Part shown: in pieces, positions 46,740 through 57,975 of the stretch | How positions within the stretch are numbered: position 1 is the first letter of the stretch | How the letters are laid out: each line of letters opens with the position of its first letter | The notes under the pieces: model-generated | Told to the model about the DNA's origin: nothing | Databases searched by the model: none | Seen by the model: the letters and a program-made list of their open reading frames with translations, nothing else | Translations under genes and position numbers: made by a program | Assembly: GCA_036346205.1 (NCBI GenBank) | Contig: JARFJB010000762.1 | Location: 124,001 to 188,000 of the forward strand | Reading direction: 5' to 3' | Origin: Vesta saturnalis | Taxonomy: Eukaryota > Arthropoda > Insecta > Coleoptera > Lampyridae | DNA: 64,000 nucleotides

Positions 46740-47710
46740 AAGTACCCAAAATACGCCGACAGTTCCCGAACAAACCAGAGCGCGTGTGACGTCACAATGT
46801 TTATTTTTACTCATCGTAGCGTACAACTGATACAGCGTTTTGACTTTTAATCGATTAAATCTTGTTGTTATCGCCAATATATTGATAAATATATCAAAAA
46901 TGTCAAATCTTAAAAGTTGTGCTTCATTCGCACCATTATGTACGAATACTACAAAAACAACTCCCCAAAAAATGTTTTTAAATGTTCCAGAAGATTTTAA
47001 ACGTCGAAATAAATGCTTTGAAACAGTGCGACGACCTAATCCCAAAATAACATCAAATTTTTCTTGTTGTGAACATCATTTTGATATAAGTATTTTATAA
47101 TAATATAGTAATTAATAATTATTTATGTAAACGTACAAATTGAATAAATAGAATTCGATAATAAAATTTTTTAACTAAACTCCAAAATCATAACTTAAAA
47201 ATCATCAAAAAAATTTCTATGAATAATTTAAAACGATTAAGTAATAAATTTGTACACGGTTATTGAATGGTTCCGGTTTAATTTAGTATTTTATATTTTA
47301 ATTACGCGAAGGTGATTTAACAGAAATTGAAATTTTAAAGTGTATAAATGGGTGGTTCTTCCGTTGTTATGTCATTTAAATAATTCTCATGATTTGATGG
47401 TTTTTTACCTGAAAGAAGACATGGAGAATTATATTTACTATACTACAATGGGAAGTAGAGCAAAAATTAAAGTTGGTGTAGTACCTACCGCACAAGTTTA
47501 GTTATCAACCTAACTTGATCACACATGACTAAACAAAAGTAGCTATTATAAATAATTTTTTTTGCACTAAATTTGGGATATTTTTAGTCAATTTACATGT
47601 AGAAGCCGTTGACACTGTACTATTGATTAACATTACTATTAATTTAACATTATGACGTCACTAACATGGCGACCAATCGTGGCGCGTTTGTAGTCACGTG
47701 ATTCTTTTTA
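46740..47710 (+). mobile_element. possible P-like element carrying a THAP reading frame
   Basis: The two sides share an inverted motif: GCGCGTGTGACGTCACAATGTT at 46782-46803 and the complement of GTGACGTCATAATGTT near 47647-47662, with GCGCG further out at 47680. THAP domains are the DNA-binding domains of P-element transposases, so a decayed short P-like element is one reading. A retroposed or host THAP gene is another. No target duplication could be assigned. Confidence 0.4.
46900..47501 (+). CDS. small THAP-domain protein, two exons
   Basis: Exon 1 is 46900-47089 and exon 2 is 47416-47501, with a 326-bp intron that starts GTATTT and ends TTTTTTACCTGAAAG. Joined, they give 91 codons in one phase ending at TAG (47499-47501). 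Exon 1 encodes MSNLKSCASFAPLCTNTTKT, FLNVPEDFKRR and FSCCEHHFD; exon 2 continues with KDMENYIYYTTMGSRAKIKV and GVVP. This is the THAP zinc-finger order (Cys, Cys, then C..H) plus its C-terminal Pro motif. The first Cys pair is spaced by six residues, wider than usual, and the conserved Trp after the RR region is Cys. The protein stops right after the THAP domain, so no catalytic or effector part is present. It may be a P-element remnant or an independent gene. Confidence 0.55.
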
Positions 47711-47839
47711 AAGTTTCATCGATTTTAAATTGTTTATAATGAGTAAAAAAAAATTTTTTTAGGTTATTTGCATCGACTAATTAATACAATTTATAAGTTT
47801 TAAAATACATAAAAAAACCATGGATACTTTTTTTTTTCA

Positions 47840-48480
47840 ATAACTCAATTACAGATAAATTAGTACTGCATATTTTTTGTTCTGTGTGATTAAAATTTTA
47901 CCTAAACCTCCTGGTCATACTACGGTATTTTCGTGTTATAAAATGTAAAAAATAATACATGATTGTTTAGGAACTGTTTAAAGTCTAATTAGTACACCAA
48001 AAATGGTTTGTTATTTACGATTAAAATTAACTCAAATCGAGGACATTAAGTTTTGTGCGTCGTCCTACGGTATTTTCTGATATTAATAGCAAAATTTTAT
48101 AAAATGTAAAAAATAACACATGATTCTTTAATAACTTATTAAATATCAGTTTAGTATAGGAATACATTTTTTTGGGTACTAATTAGCCTTTCATTATGTC
48201 TTAAAGATCTAGATTTATTTATTTTTTTATGTTGTTAATATAAGAAAATACCTTAGTATGACGTCACAAGACTTAAAATCTTCGATTTGAGTTCATTTTA
48301 ATCGTACAAAACAAATAAATTATTAAAGATTCATATTTCATTTTTTACAATTTATAACATTTTTGCTGTTAATATCAGGAAAAACCATTGTGGCATCACT
48401 ACACTTAAAATCCTACATTTAGTTAAATTTTAATCGCACAGAACAAAAAAATTTACAGTACTAATTCATCTGTAATTATA
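47840..48480. mobile_element. foldback element with tandem units in each arm
   Basis: The sequence from AATTACAGATAAATTAGTACTG (47847) inward is repeated in inverted orientation ending at 48477. Each arm holds two diverged copies of a unit of about 130 bp that includes ATTAAAATTAACTCAAATCGA-like, CTACGGTATTTTCTGATATT-like and TATAAAATGTAAAAAATAA-like blocks. The centre is near 48180. There is no ORF. TGACGTCA occurs in one arm (about 48251) and just outside (about 48534). The boundaries are estimated. Confidence 0.7.
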
Positions 48481-48544
48481 CCTATACAATAAAGTAATTT
48501 AAATAGATCTTTTTTATTGAATATTTTCATGATGACGTCATTTG

Positions 48545-49270
48545 TTATATTATTATTACTTTTCCCCTGCTGTTTGATATTCTGTTCCACAAGTTTTCGA
48601 TGTCTGGAGATTGCGCTGGCCAGCCCAATCTGTTAATTCCATTGATCTCCATCCATGATTTAATACGTTTTGCTGTATGACAAGGTGCGGTGTCAGTCTG
48701 AAACTGAAAGCTTTCTTCGCCAAACAAATATTTTCCACTTGGCAGCATTTTATTCTGTAGTACTTCCATGTATTTTTTGACATTCATCGTTCCAGTGATG
48801 ATATGCAGCCGACCAACTCCTCGGGAGGAGATGCAACCCCGCACCATAACTGAGGTTGCCTGCTTAATTTACCATGGAAACCTTCTGATATACGTATTTC
48901 GAGCATGATTATTGATGTTAAAAGTTGATTCATCACTAAATAATACTCTTTATCTCTGATTTTTGTCCACGTCAGATGTTCCTTTGCCCATTTCAAATGG
49001 TTCAGCCTTTGCTTCTCGGAACGCAATGGTTTCTTACGTGATTTACACCCTCTCAATCCACAACTAATCAGTTTTCTGCTCACAGTGTAAGTGCGCACAC
49101 TTATACCTGTAGCTACACTCCATATTTTTGTTAATTGGGTGGAATTTAGACTTGTGTCTGCAAGGCTTGTTCGTCTTAAGAATTTCGCGAATAGAAGCAC
49201 CTTGGTTATGGTGAAAAATAATTTCAAACCGCGTTTGGTCTGATAATTTTGTTTGCTTCAGTTAACACAT
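48545..49270 (-). pseudogene. Tc1 transposase pseudogene (copy 4)
   Basis: The N-terminal helix-turn-helix KLSDQTRFEIIFHHNQGASI is in one frame near 49190-49250. Then come GISVRTYTVSRKLISCGLRG, CKSRKKPLRSEKQRLNHLKW and AKEHLTWTK. The first Asp block is VLFSDESTFNI-like near 48935, and the domain continues with RGCISSRGVGRLHIITGTMN. The second Asp block is FQTDTAPCHTAKRIKSWMEI (usually QQDNDPKHTA, so the Asp region is altered), and the third is GWPAQSPDIENLWNRI, where the N-P-I of the usual motif is shortened. Two frameshifts. A different Tc1 subfamily from copies 1-3. Confidence 0.88.
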
Positions 49271-49279
49271 TTTAACTTT

Positions 49280-50100
49280 CTACACGAAATGCAAAAAGCA
49301 AATAATGACAAAGTAATTGCAGCCCTTATATACTCACAACTTAATTGAAATCTTTTCTTCAAATTAACTAGATTTTAACGACTTTCCTTTGCGACTTTAT
49401 AATTACACTATTTCACGGAATTCTCTAAAATATGCTTAATTGGCTGGTAATGTTTAATTATGATGTAATTAGCAATAACATTAATGATATACGAAGTACA
49501 ATCAGATTCTTCAAGGCAGTTAACGAAATAATGCGAAACATTTATGTCCAGACTCCAGAACGACAACACGTACATAATTAATATTTCGCATTTAAGCTTG
49601 TTTTCATTTCTGCTGAAGCTCATTAGATTTTGGTTTTTATCAAATATTTCTGAAACAGCTGTACATTTCAAAAATTTAAAAATACCACCGTATTGATCAA
49701 AAAATGTAAGTTTCACTTTAACGTTTCGCTATAACGTTTAATAATATGTGGCCAAATAAGTCTAAAAATTAATTAAGATATTTTTTGGAATTTTTTTTAA
49801 GTTAGCATCCGTATTAACCTCCATCTGACATAAATTATTGTTGTTTTTACATTGTTGCCTATTTTCGTTATGAATGTATTAAAAAGGAAGTTGCATAATG
49901 GTTAGTCATAATTTTTAGTATTAAAATTATTTAATTTCTTTTAATTTCCACTTTGTAGGATGAAAGGTTGTGTGTTGTTCCACACCAGATGTTTTCTAAT
50001 TTTATACAAACACGTTTCAGTCGTAACTCATGTATTATTTTCGGTGCTCAGCATTATTTGCAAACGTGGCTAATTTTGAGAGTAATATTTTTAACGCAAA
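49280..50100. other. no recognisable feature
   Basis: A minus-strand open frame of 102 codons (49408-49716) has no recognisable motif. Otherwise AT-rich. Confidence 0.45.
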
Positions 50101-50104
50101 CATT

Positions 50105-50144
50105 TCAGATCATATCGGACACTTTATTTGGGAAAGAATGGTGT

Positions 50145-50202
<58 letters not shown>

Positions 50203-51690
50203 CAGATTGTTTAAGGCATGTTGAGCAATAGCTGATTTAGTAGGATGAAGTAAACGTAAGTGTCTTTTGTGTTTTGTTAACCTGGTGTTAATGCTTCTTC
50301 CAATGTAGACTTTACACAAGAGCATGGTACTTCGTAAACACCACATGTATGTAATGGTATTTGGTCTGTAGCAGAATTCAGAAGATTACGAATTTTAATA
50401 CTACTTTTGTAAGCTACTTTTATATCATGCTTTTGTAACATTTTATTCGTTGTGTTTGCAAGGAAAGGCAAAATGGCAAACTTATTTGAAGCTTTAGATT
50501 TTTCATCCGTAGGCGTCATTTGTCTCTGGTTGAAATGACTTTTTAATTTGTTGTTTGTTGAAACCATTATTTATGGAGACCTTTTCAAGATGGTTCAATT
50601 CATATTGTAGTTTATGTGGGTGAGAAATCTTTGTGGCACGGTTGTACAAATTTCGTATCGTACTAAACTTTTGTGCTAGATGATGGTGTGATGAAGCAAT
50701 AATCTAATGATCTGTTTGAGTTGGCTTACGATATACGGAATATGTTAGGCTTCTATTTGGTTTTCTTTCAATTAGTGTATCTAGGAATAGAAGACAATCA
50801 TCTTTTTCTTTTTCTATTGTAAATTTAATGTTTGTATGTTGATTGTTTTAATCGTTAGGAACATCATTAATTCTTCTTCCCCAAAAGACCAGATAACAAA
50901 AATATCATCAACATATCTAAGCCAAGTTTTGGTTTCTTAAGTGCATGGTTTAGAGCCTGTTCTTCGAAATGTGCATAAAATAATTTACAATCGATGATGA
51001 AATTGGTGATCCCATAGCTACTGCATCTAACTGTTGATAATACTCGCCATTAAATAAGAAAAACGACGTAGTTAGACAATGTTTAAATAATTTGGTCTCG
51101 TTGTGGTTGAAATGTTCATAGTTGTAAGGTGTCATTTATTGGTACTTTTCTGTACAAGGAATCCACGTCAAAATTAATTAAGATATTATCTGGGTTTGAT
51201 GCTAATTTGCCAATCTATTTAATAAAATATTCTGAATTCTAAAGGAATTTCCTGAACCAATGAAAGGTCGAAGTAGAGTATTTAGGTATTTAGAAAATGC
51301 GTAGGTTGTTGAATTGATGGAGCTTACAATTGGTTGAAGTGGAGCATTTGGTTTGTGTACTTTGGCAATCCATAAAATCTTGGTGTTGTAGGATCTTGTG
51401 GTGTTAGTTTCTTAATAATTTTACCTGGTAAGTTTGATTCCTTTAACAGTTTCGTAGTTAATAATTTGAACTTGTTATTAGGATTGTATGATAGTATAGT
51501 GTAAGCAGAATCGTTTAGTAAACTATTAGCTTTGTTTATGTAGTCAATAACTGAGGCTAACACTCGTTTCAACATTAGCGATGATTTCTTCAACAGAAAC
51601 TTTGGAAAGAGCCACGGCACAATCCAACCCTTTAGACAAAACAGAGCGGGCAGTATCGGATAAATTACTAGAACTAAAATTAACTACAAG
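50105..51690 (-). pseudogene. Penelope-like element 2 (RT plus GIY-YIG endonuclease)
   Basis: Reading down from about 51690: NSLLNDSAYTILSYNPNNKF and PTTPRFYGLPKYTNQ (RT N-terminal block); then SFFLFNGEYYQQLDAVAMGS at about 51000-51060, the palm block; YVDDIFVIW at about 50890-50918; FNQRQMTPTDEK-like linker; then GVYEVPCSC and KVYIGRSINTRLTKHKRHLR at 50230-50350 with AIAQHALNN, the GIY-YIG domain. An (AT)n microsatellite interrupts the end of this domain. Frameshifts separate the blocks. It is a different lineage from element 1, judging by the protein differences. Confidence 0.9.
50143..50200. repeat. (AT)n microsatellite
   Basis: A pure AT dinucleotide run of about 58 bp inside Penelope-like element 2. 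Its length is probably variable between individuals. Confidence 0.98.
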
Positions 51691-51699
51691 ATTGGTAGA

Positions 51700-52680
51700 T
51701 GTTTACTTGTCAATATTTGTCACTTTGAAACCTTGCGAATAAGTATATATAAATTGTTACACTATTTTTCCCAAATAAAGTGTTAATAACATGAGAACTT
51801 TCATTACAGCTCTTGGTAACATGAATTAGGACCATGTGATACATAATGACATAGAATCTAGTTAGTCAGATTTCATTAATATTATTGATTACCCTTACGA
51901 CGTACATTTTCCATATAATCGTATGAATTTTTATATACCTTTATTTAAATTATTGCTATTTATGTAAATTCTATCTCAGAAACTAGTAAGCATGCACATA
52001 AACACCATTTAGCGGTACAGGAACCTCGAATTTACTTTTTGACAGAAACTTTCGCTAGAATTAACCACGTTGTCGCTTGAATCATAATACGTGTATGATT
52101 TTAGAGAAAACTAATGTGTATAATTTTGTAAAATTCGTAAATTACATGAAAAGTTTAACATTTAGGTATAGGCAATGTTATAGTAGTTTGAAAGGAAACT
52201 AATATGACAATATGTTTACTAAATAAAATATAGGGTGTTCCATTTAAAATACCAGTACGTCTACATGTACTCGTGAAATAACATAATATTGTGAGCACCC
52301 TGTACAACATTCAAGAGTACTAAATATTTTATCCGATTGAACAACTATCTAATTGTTTCAGGTTTTAATCATTTTTTTTTAGATTAGTTTATTCGAGAAT
52401 TAACGACGTTATTTCATAATTATCACATTTGCCGAAAATTGGAAATATCTGAAAAACCATAATAGATAGACATAGGGAACCTTTGTAAAACTTGACCTTA
52501 TTTTTTGCATAAAATCAAAATTGAACTTTGATACGCCAGTTTTGGGACACCCTCTACGCTAAAAACATTTTTAAGTTGTAGCCATAATTGAATTGCACAA
52601 TTCGACTTTAGAGTTTTGCTTTTAAATTATACCGTTTCAACGTAAGAGACCGTCCCGTTATCGGTGAAACACCGTGTATG
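51700..52680. other. no gene; possible mariner end fragments
   Basis: AGGGTGTTCCATTT near 52232 and GAGCACCCTGTACA near 52297 resemble long-inverted-repeat mariner ends, and GACACCCTCTACGC near 52546 another. No transposase sequence accompanies them. Confidence 0.4.
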
Positions 52681-52682
52681 TG

Positions 52683-52717
52683 CGTCTCTCTCTTTATCTA
52701 TCTCTCTCTCTCTCTCT

Positions 52718-52766
<49 letters not shown>
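52683..52766. repeat. compound (TC)n(TA)n microsatellite
   Basis: A TCTC-rich run (about 52683-52719) is followed by a pure TA run to about 52765. It abuts the end of the MULE relic. Confidence 0.97.
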
Positions 52767-52768
<2 letters not shown>

Positions 52769-52789
52769 GTAAAAAATCCCAATAAAATC

Positions 52790-53660
52790 CGTCACCAGTT
52801 GTTGTATTCTACAATATTTACATTATGTACATTATTTACATAATCATTTGTGTTTCTGTCAATGTCAAGATTTTCAACAAGGCGTTTTATTATCTCAGCA
52901 CAATCTCTGTACTTTTTGCGGCTTCTCGGTGGTTCTTCTCCGTTTACATATTGCTCTATTTTCAGCTCTTGTAGACTCTGTTCTGTTTTCAATGCTTCTA
53001 TAAACTTCCAAATGTTTGGGTGTGATGAGGAAATTGGTTGATCAAAACCTAGGCGCCAGGCTTCAACTGAATTGTACCTTTTAGGTAAATATTCATTTTC
53101 AGGCCATCAAAAGACCACATGTCGTGAGGAAAGCGTGATCGGCGACGCTGACGTTGTGGAGGGTGTCCAACCCATGTATCTTCAAAGTAATCCACCACGT
53201 CTTGTGTTTGTTGTGGAGTAACATTTTCTTCACACGATTGCTCGAAGACATTGACAACATGTACGGTTATAACAAATGCCAAAGCAGGAAGCATTCGCAT
53301 TGTTAGTATAAATTGAGGGTCGATTTCATATTGACGTGGAAGTCCTTCTGTTTGAATGTGACGGAAAATACTGGGAAAAATGAAAAAAACATCCTCTGAT
53401 CCGTGTTTCCGGAAAAGCACCCCGTACTGCATGATTGCTATTTCAAAATCGGTAAGTATGCTTCAGTCTTATCTGGTAATATTGCATATACTAATGGTAT
53501 AGCGTTGTTGTGCTTCAATCCCTGTATTGTATACAATTGGAAAAATAGGTATGACAGTTTTAAACGTACTATCCACGAACCAATGCGTAGGCTTTGCCAA
53601 TAGTCGCACATTTCTTCTTGTAGAAAAGATTAATATTCAGTCGTCATCTGGTCCCGAATC
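52790..53660 (-). pseudogene. MULE transposase pseudogene, C-terminal part
   Basis: The minus strand carries the second half of a MULE transposase. NNAIPLVYAILPDKTEAYLP lies near 53450-53510 (core strand with ALLPnKTe-like sequence). QYEIDPQFILTMRMLPALAF follows near 53270-53335, then VVDYFEDTWVGHPPQRQRRR. Next comes a segment that should read NNSVEAWH, here VEAWRLGF near 53060. The final HPNIWKFIEALKTEQSLQEL, RKKYRDCAEIIKRLVENLD block is at 52800-52980. Frameshifts and stops separate the pieces and the N-terminal zinc finger is not seen. It belongs to a separate MULE lineage from 19855-21598. Confidence 0.85.
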
Positions 53661-53799
53661 AAATAGCATTTCAATTTTTTGTCATTTGAAAATTATCTGG
53701 GACGACAAGATCTCTTCAATTTCCAGGGATTGCCGGAGCAGCCTCATGCCGTGTTCGTGGGTTTCGGATAGTTCGCTTTATCTTCGAAATTTTTGGTAG

Positions 53800-55010
53800 T
53801 TTTGCCGATGCTGCCTGTGATACCCCTTGAAATGCTTGGGACACGATTAAATACACCTCTTATAAAGTTCAAATCTCCAATACATTTTATTATCAATTTG
53901 TTTGATATGTAAATGACCATTTAACAACAAATTGCGATTTCCCTTTTCACTTTCTACGTACTGTAGCTCCATATTCAAACAATATTAAGCCAACTGCCGG
54001 TCTAGAATGAGTTGAAACAATACGTGTGCTGCAGATTATCATTAACACAATAATGTAATTTAAATATTGTGCCTTAATGAGTAAGTAATAGGGGCCGTTA
54101 ATCCGCGAAATTCAAAGTTTATGTGTAATTATGACGAAGCTTAATGCCTATTTATGCAATTTTTACGTTACGCACCTTTGCCAGGGATATTTAACTTCCT
54201 CGCTTAGTTTTATTAATAATGGTGTAAATTAACTGGTTTCTCGTGCGTATTAATTTTGATCTATACAACTAAAGGCCTTCGAACTCAGGCTTAGTTCCAC
54301 GATTTACCATGCTATTATCAAACACAATGAATATTATGGTCTTGCAAATTTATAACAGGTAATAAAATGGAATACAATCTGGCTGATTTAAAATTAACTT
54401 CACTAAACTATCAAAAATGTTTGGAATTTATTGAAATAATGTGGGTATTAAAGTTGATTTTATCGTATGTCTATGTTTCACTTATACTAAAGTAATTATT
54501 ACCCATGTCTTAACTTATACCAAAAGTTTCAACATGAAATTTACTTCAAGAATCAACTTACGTCAGTGTTTTTGTTTTAATGTGATTCGAAAGAAAAATA
54601 ACAATGCAATCTTCGATTTCTCTAATTTAAAAAAAAAAACTAAAAGCTATATAAAATTATATAGTAAAGCTAATTTCAGTTTTCGATTCAGCAAAATACC
54701 TGTGACTGATGTAAGATCCTCGTTAAATGTATTTTTCACTTTGTCAGACAGTGTATTTGAAGAGTGCTTGAAAACAATAACGTTTCGTTTTTCCTCATCT
54801 AATAATAAAAGGAGCTTATACTGCAAAATCGTGTACTTACATTTTTATCTTTAATCAAATGTGCTGTATAAGAAAATTTTACACGCACATTCTATCGTTT
54901 GTAATTTAAGACATCCTGTAACTCACATAAAGTTAATAGCCAATATTTATTATAAAATTAACTATTATTTAATAATGGGTGTAGGAACTTTTTTTCATTG
55001 ATTTAAGAGT
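53800..55010. other. no recognisable feature
   Basis: The 137-codon frame at 54441-54854 is the longest here; it is Lys/Phe/Ser-rich and matches no family that I know. It may be a chance frame. Confidence 0.45.
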
Positions 55011-55150
55011 TTAACACGTTGACTGCGTTACGGGGCATATATGGCCCATGTTGAGTTGTACTGGTTACATTTTTCTAAATTTTAACAAACTATTTGCACT
55101 GTTAGCAATATAATAACTTGGACCGTTAATTGGTTCGGGTGATATATACC
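55011..55150 (+). mobile_element. piggyBac element, left end
   Basis: TTAA at 55011-55014 is followed by CACGTTGACTGCGTTACGGG and CATATATGGCCC, the style of many insect piggyBac termini with a TTAA target. The complement of GCGTTACGGGG..ATATA recurs at 57843-57860, after the inserted hAT, as a subterminal inverted repeat. The element continues at 57850-57975 and from 62156. Its right end is beyond the window or lost. Confidence 0.65.
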
Positions 55151-55391
55151 TTGGGTGACCATATTTATTTTCAGAAAAATAAGTACAGAAATAAAAGTAA
55201 CAAAAAGTTGTATTAGGAATAGATAAAACGGACAAATCAAAGAACTAAATGTAGAGTGACATAGCCAAGCATCAAAATGAGAATAAAAATAAAATAATTT
55301 TAATGGCACATGCATATACATAATATATGTACCTATATTCCTATATTAGAAAAATACAAACACATAAATACTCTGGCAGAAATGTGTAATG

Positions 55392-57303
55392 TTATTCATT
55401 ATTTTGACGTGCCTGCAACGCCATCAGTGGGGTCACCTTTGTGCCAATCGTATTTTGAGAGCTTAGGATAGATTCCAAAATTTGCTTTCTGGTCTTCAAA
55501 ACTGGAACATTTCACTGCAAGTCTCATCGAAGTTTGTGTACACTTGCATCACAGCTTCTAGTGTCGATATTTTCATTTGCGATTTTTCTGCACTCCAGTA
55601 GTTATTAATGTTAGAGAATAGTCGCTCAATTGACGCACTTGTTCCAGGAAGACAAATAATAAACTGACATAAAATCTCACAATTTTTAAATCTTCACTTG
55701 ATCCAGACCCTTGATTCCATTTAAATACTTCAACCCATCGATCTTCGGTAGCTATATTTTCGAGTTCCACTCGGCAATTTTATCTTCTGACAGTTTAGCT
55801 TGTAATGGACTAACTTCATCGAAGAGTTCGTCCTCATTCAGTGTCGAACCCAAGTAGTCTTTAAAAGCAGCACATGAACACAAAATTTGATTCCATGAAA
55901 CTTGGTTTCCCAAATTTATCCATTCAAAGAGCCTTAATTCATTTAAATTTGTACTCCAATTCTTCAAGTAACTCACAAATTTGAATAAAATAATCTAACC
56001 TGTGAGATGAAGTCATCTCGATAGTTTAAACTACCTTCCCAATTGTCAAGTTGTAAAGGATTCTCTTACTTTAAGCGGCAAAATAATTCATTCAAACGAT
56101 TTTCAAGCTTATTTTGAAGATCGAAATACTCTAGAGCGGCCTCTGTTGCGCATATTTTGTCACCCTCTACCTTTAATGACTTTGTGAAACATAGAAGCAA
56201 TGTTGTGTACAAACCACATCCAAATTTCGCTGGTGCGACACTCAAAACATTGCTTCAAAATCATTGACAATTTTCAATAGACAAAAGTATGCTTTCAACG
56301 GTTCGTACATTTGTAGAATTCGTTCAATTGCGGGCATCAGACTTAAAAATCTTGTTTTAGAAAATGATAACATCTTTTGTATTCAACATTAACAAAGTCG
56401 CAGAATTGTTTAAGTTGATTTACTCTCACTGTATAAATATAGAAATGCTTAAATAACTTAACAACAATAACCTCAACGTCAATTGGTAAGACGTCCGTAG
56501 CATTTGTATGCAATTGTTCAAAATGTGTGCAACACAACCAATGCCAACCAGAGGTTTGCCACGAGAAGCATTCAATTTTGCAAATAGGTTGTTCTCCCTT
56601 CTTTTCATTCCGTAAAATTTGTATTGGTATTATCAGCAGCTAATCCAATACACTTGTCCACTAAATTGTGGGTTTTCAAAGTATTAAACACATAACTATT
56701 TAACTGTTCTGATGTTTCACCAGGTAAGTCTTGCAACTGAAGTAATTTCACTTGAATACCTTTTCACAATTAAAGTATCTCACCCACAAAGGTACTATTT
56801 TAATTTCTTTGTGGTTGGACGAATCGATCATGATGCTAACAAAATGTGTTTGTGTAGATCAAGTTCCAATCGCAACTGGGATTCTTTAGCAAAACATTTT
56901 TACAATGGCTTCAGTTTTGGTTCGAGCTGCCATAAATTTGGGCTCAAACATGTTCGCTATTAGCTTTGATGTGCAATCCAAAGATCTAAAACTCTGCTGA
57001 TGCTTGATCATATGATACGCGAAAGTACCTTCCTTGGCTACAAACTATATTTTCAGAGCTGAAGTTTTCACTTTTGAAAAAGTGTTTAGTGTACGCTTTT
57101 AGACTTCGTATTTGCAGCTAATGTATGCTTTTTCTTGGTTAGATGAGCCTTAATATTGCTGCGACCACTGTTGGAAATATCAACATCACTTCTACAAATT
57201 TCACAGTACACAATATGCGGACTCAATTTATTTTTATTTTCATAAACGGATATTCTTTCTGTAACTCCAAATTAAAATGACACTTTCTTCGAGGCGGTGC
57301 CAT
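55392..57303 (-). pseudogene. hAT transposase pseudogene of element 1
   Basis: It starts MAPPRRKCHFNLELQKEYPF at 57303. A BED-type zinc finger follows (CEICRSDVDISNSGRSNIKA, then HLTKKKH). The middle shows FEPKFMAARTKTEAIVK-like sequence and MIDSSNHKEIKIVPLWVRYF near 56800, which replaces the usual DaSN.. catalytic region. VAHILNNCIQM/CCTHFEQLHTNATDVLPIDV lies near 56440-56540, and the C-terminal region reads LENIATEDRWVEVFK, DLKIV and LEQVRQL, the damaged dimerisation signature. The last codons are near 55392. Many stops and frameshifts, but almost full length at 1.9 kb. Confidence 0.85.
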
Positions 57304-57419
57304 GTTTACGCAAATAATGCACAAGTAGGTAACTGAAATCAAACGACGTTGCTTTTTAGTAAGCGAAACCAGCACAGAAAACCAGACTGCATTCAACAAA
57401 AACAATTAACAAATAATAT

Positions 57420-57620
57420 GTTCGCTTGCTGTCGAACGGTAGAACTCGTGTAGAATTGAACTTGTTTAGTCTTAGTCCGAGCGCTGTCGCTATTTATATG
57501 CGGCTCGCTAAACTTCGCTTCGATTCTCGCACGTTCCAGTCGCGGAGCATTCTGGGCTGTGCGTCTAGGATAATCGAGGGCGGACATGAACGTACGGAAA
57601 CAAACTACGCGAACATTCTC
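57420..57620. other. G+C-richer 5' region of hAT element 1
   Basis: This block, upstream of the hAT start codon on the minus strand, is more GC-rich than its surroundings and has no coding resemblance. It is where the element's promoter would lie. Confidence 0.4.
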
Positions 57621-57849
57621 AACAACTTCTTAACGTCGTCATTGCATCATGATCAGTGAATCACCGATAAGCATTCTTTTTAAATAAAAAATAAATATTT
57701 TGGTATACCTATTTGCGATATTTGCATCTTCAAGAAAAAGAAAGTACATTTTAGTGTACTTCATGCTTCTATTAAGGACCTTAGGACACTGGCAGAAAAG
57801 AAAGTACTGTCCTACTAAAATAAGTACGTATGGTCACCGTATATATACC

Positions 57850-57975
57850 CCGTAACGCATACGAGATGAATTTTCATCCTATATGCGTTACAGGGTGTGT
57901 AACATGTACGAGGCAATAGTGTCCCGTATACTTGCAATGCATTTCTTTCTAGCAGTCGTTTATTAGTATTTTGTA
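57850..57975 (+). mobile_element. piggyBac element, subterminal leader segment
   Basis: CCCGTAACGCATAC and GTATATAGGATG-like inverted motifs (ATTTTCATCCTATATGCGTTACAGGG) form subterminal inverted repeats. It lies between hAT element 1 and the mariner inserted at TA 57974-57975, and continues at 62156. Confidence 0.65.

Larger units (their letters stand above)
55151..57841 (-). mobile_element. hAT element 1 inserted in piggyBac
   Basis: The 8-bp target duplication TATATACC lies at 55143-55150 and 57842-57849. The terminal inverted repeats read TTGGGTGACCATA and, from the other side, TACGGTGACCATA, consistent with a TAGGGTGACCATA ancestor. Length is 2,691 bp. Removing it rejoins the piggyBac leader. 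Confidence 0.88.

Noticed and set aside
49408..49716. 102-codon minus-strand frame as a host gene
   Set aside because: It has no recognisable motif and lies among decayed transposons.
52232..52560. Complete mariner between AGGGTGTTCC and GACACCCTC motifs
   Set aside because: The motifs are short, the internal sequence has no transposase, and TA flanks are not convincing.
54441..54854. 137-codon open frame as a gene
   Set aside because: Composition follows the local AT bias, there is no recognisable domain, and no splice or promoter context is convincing.
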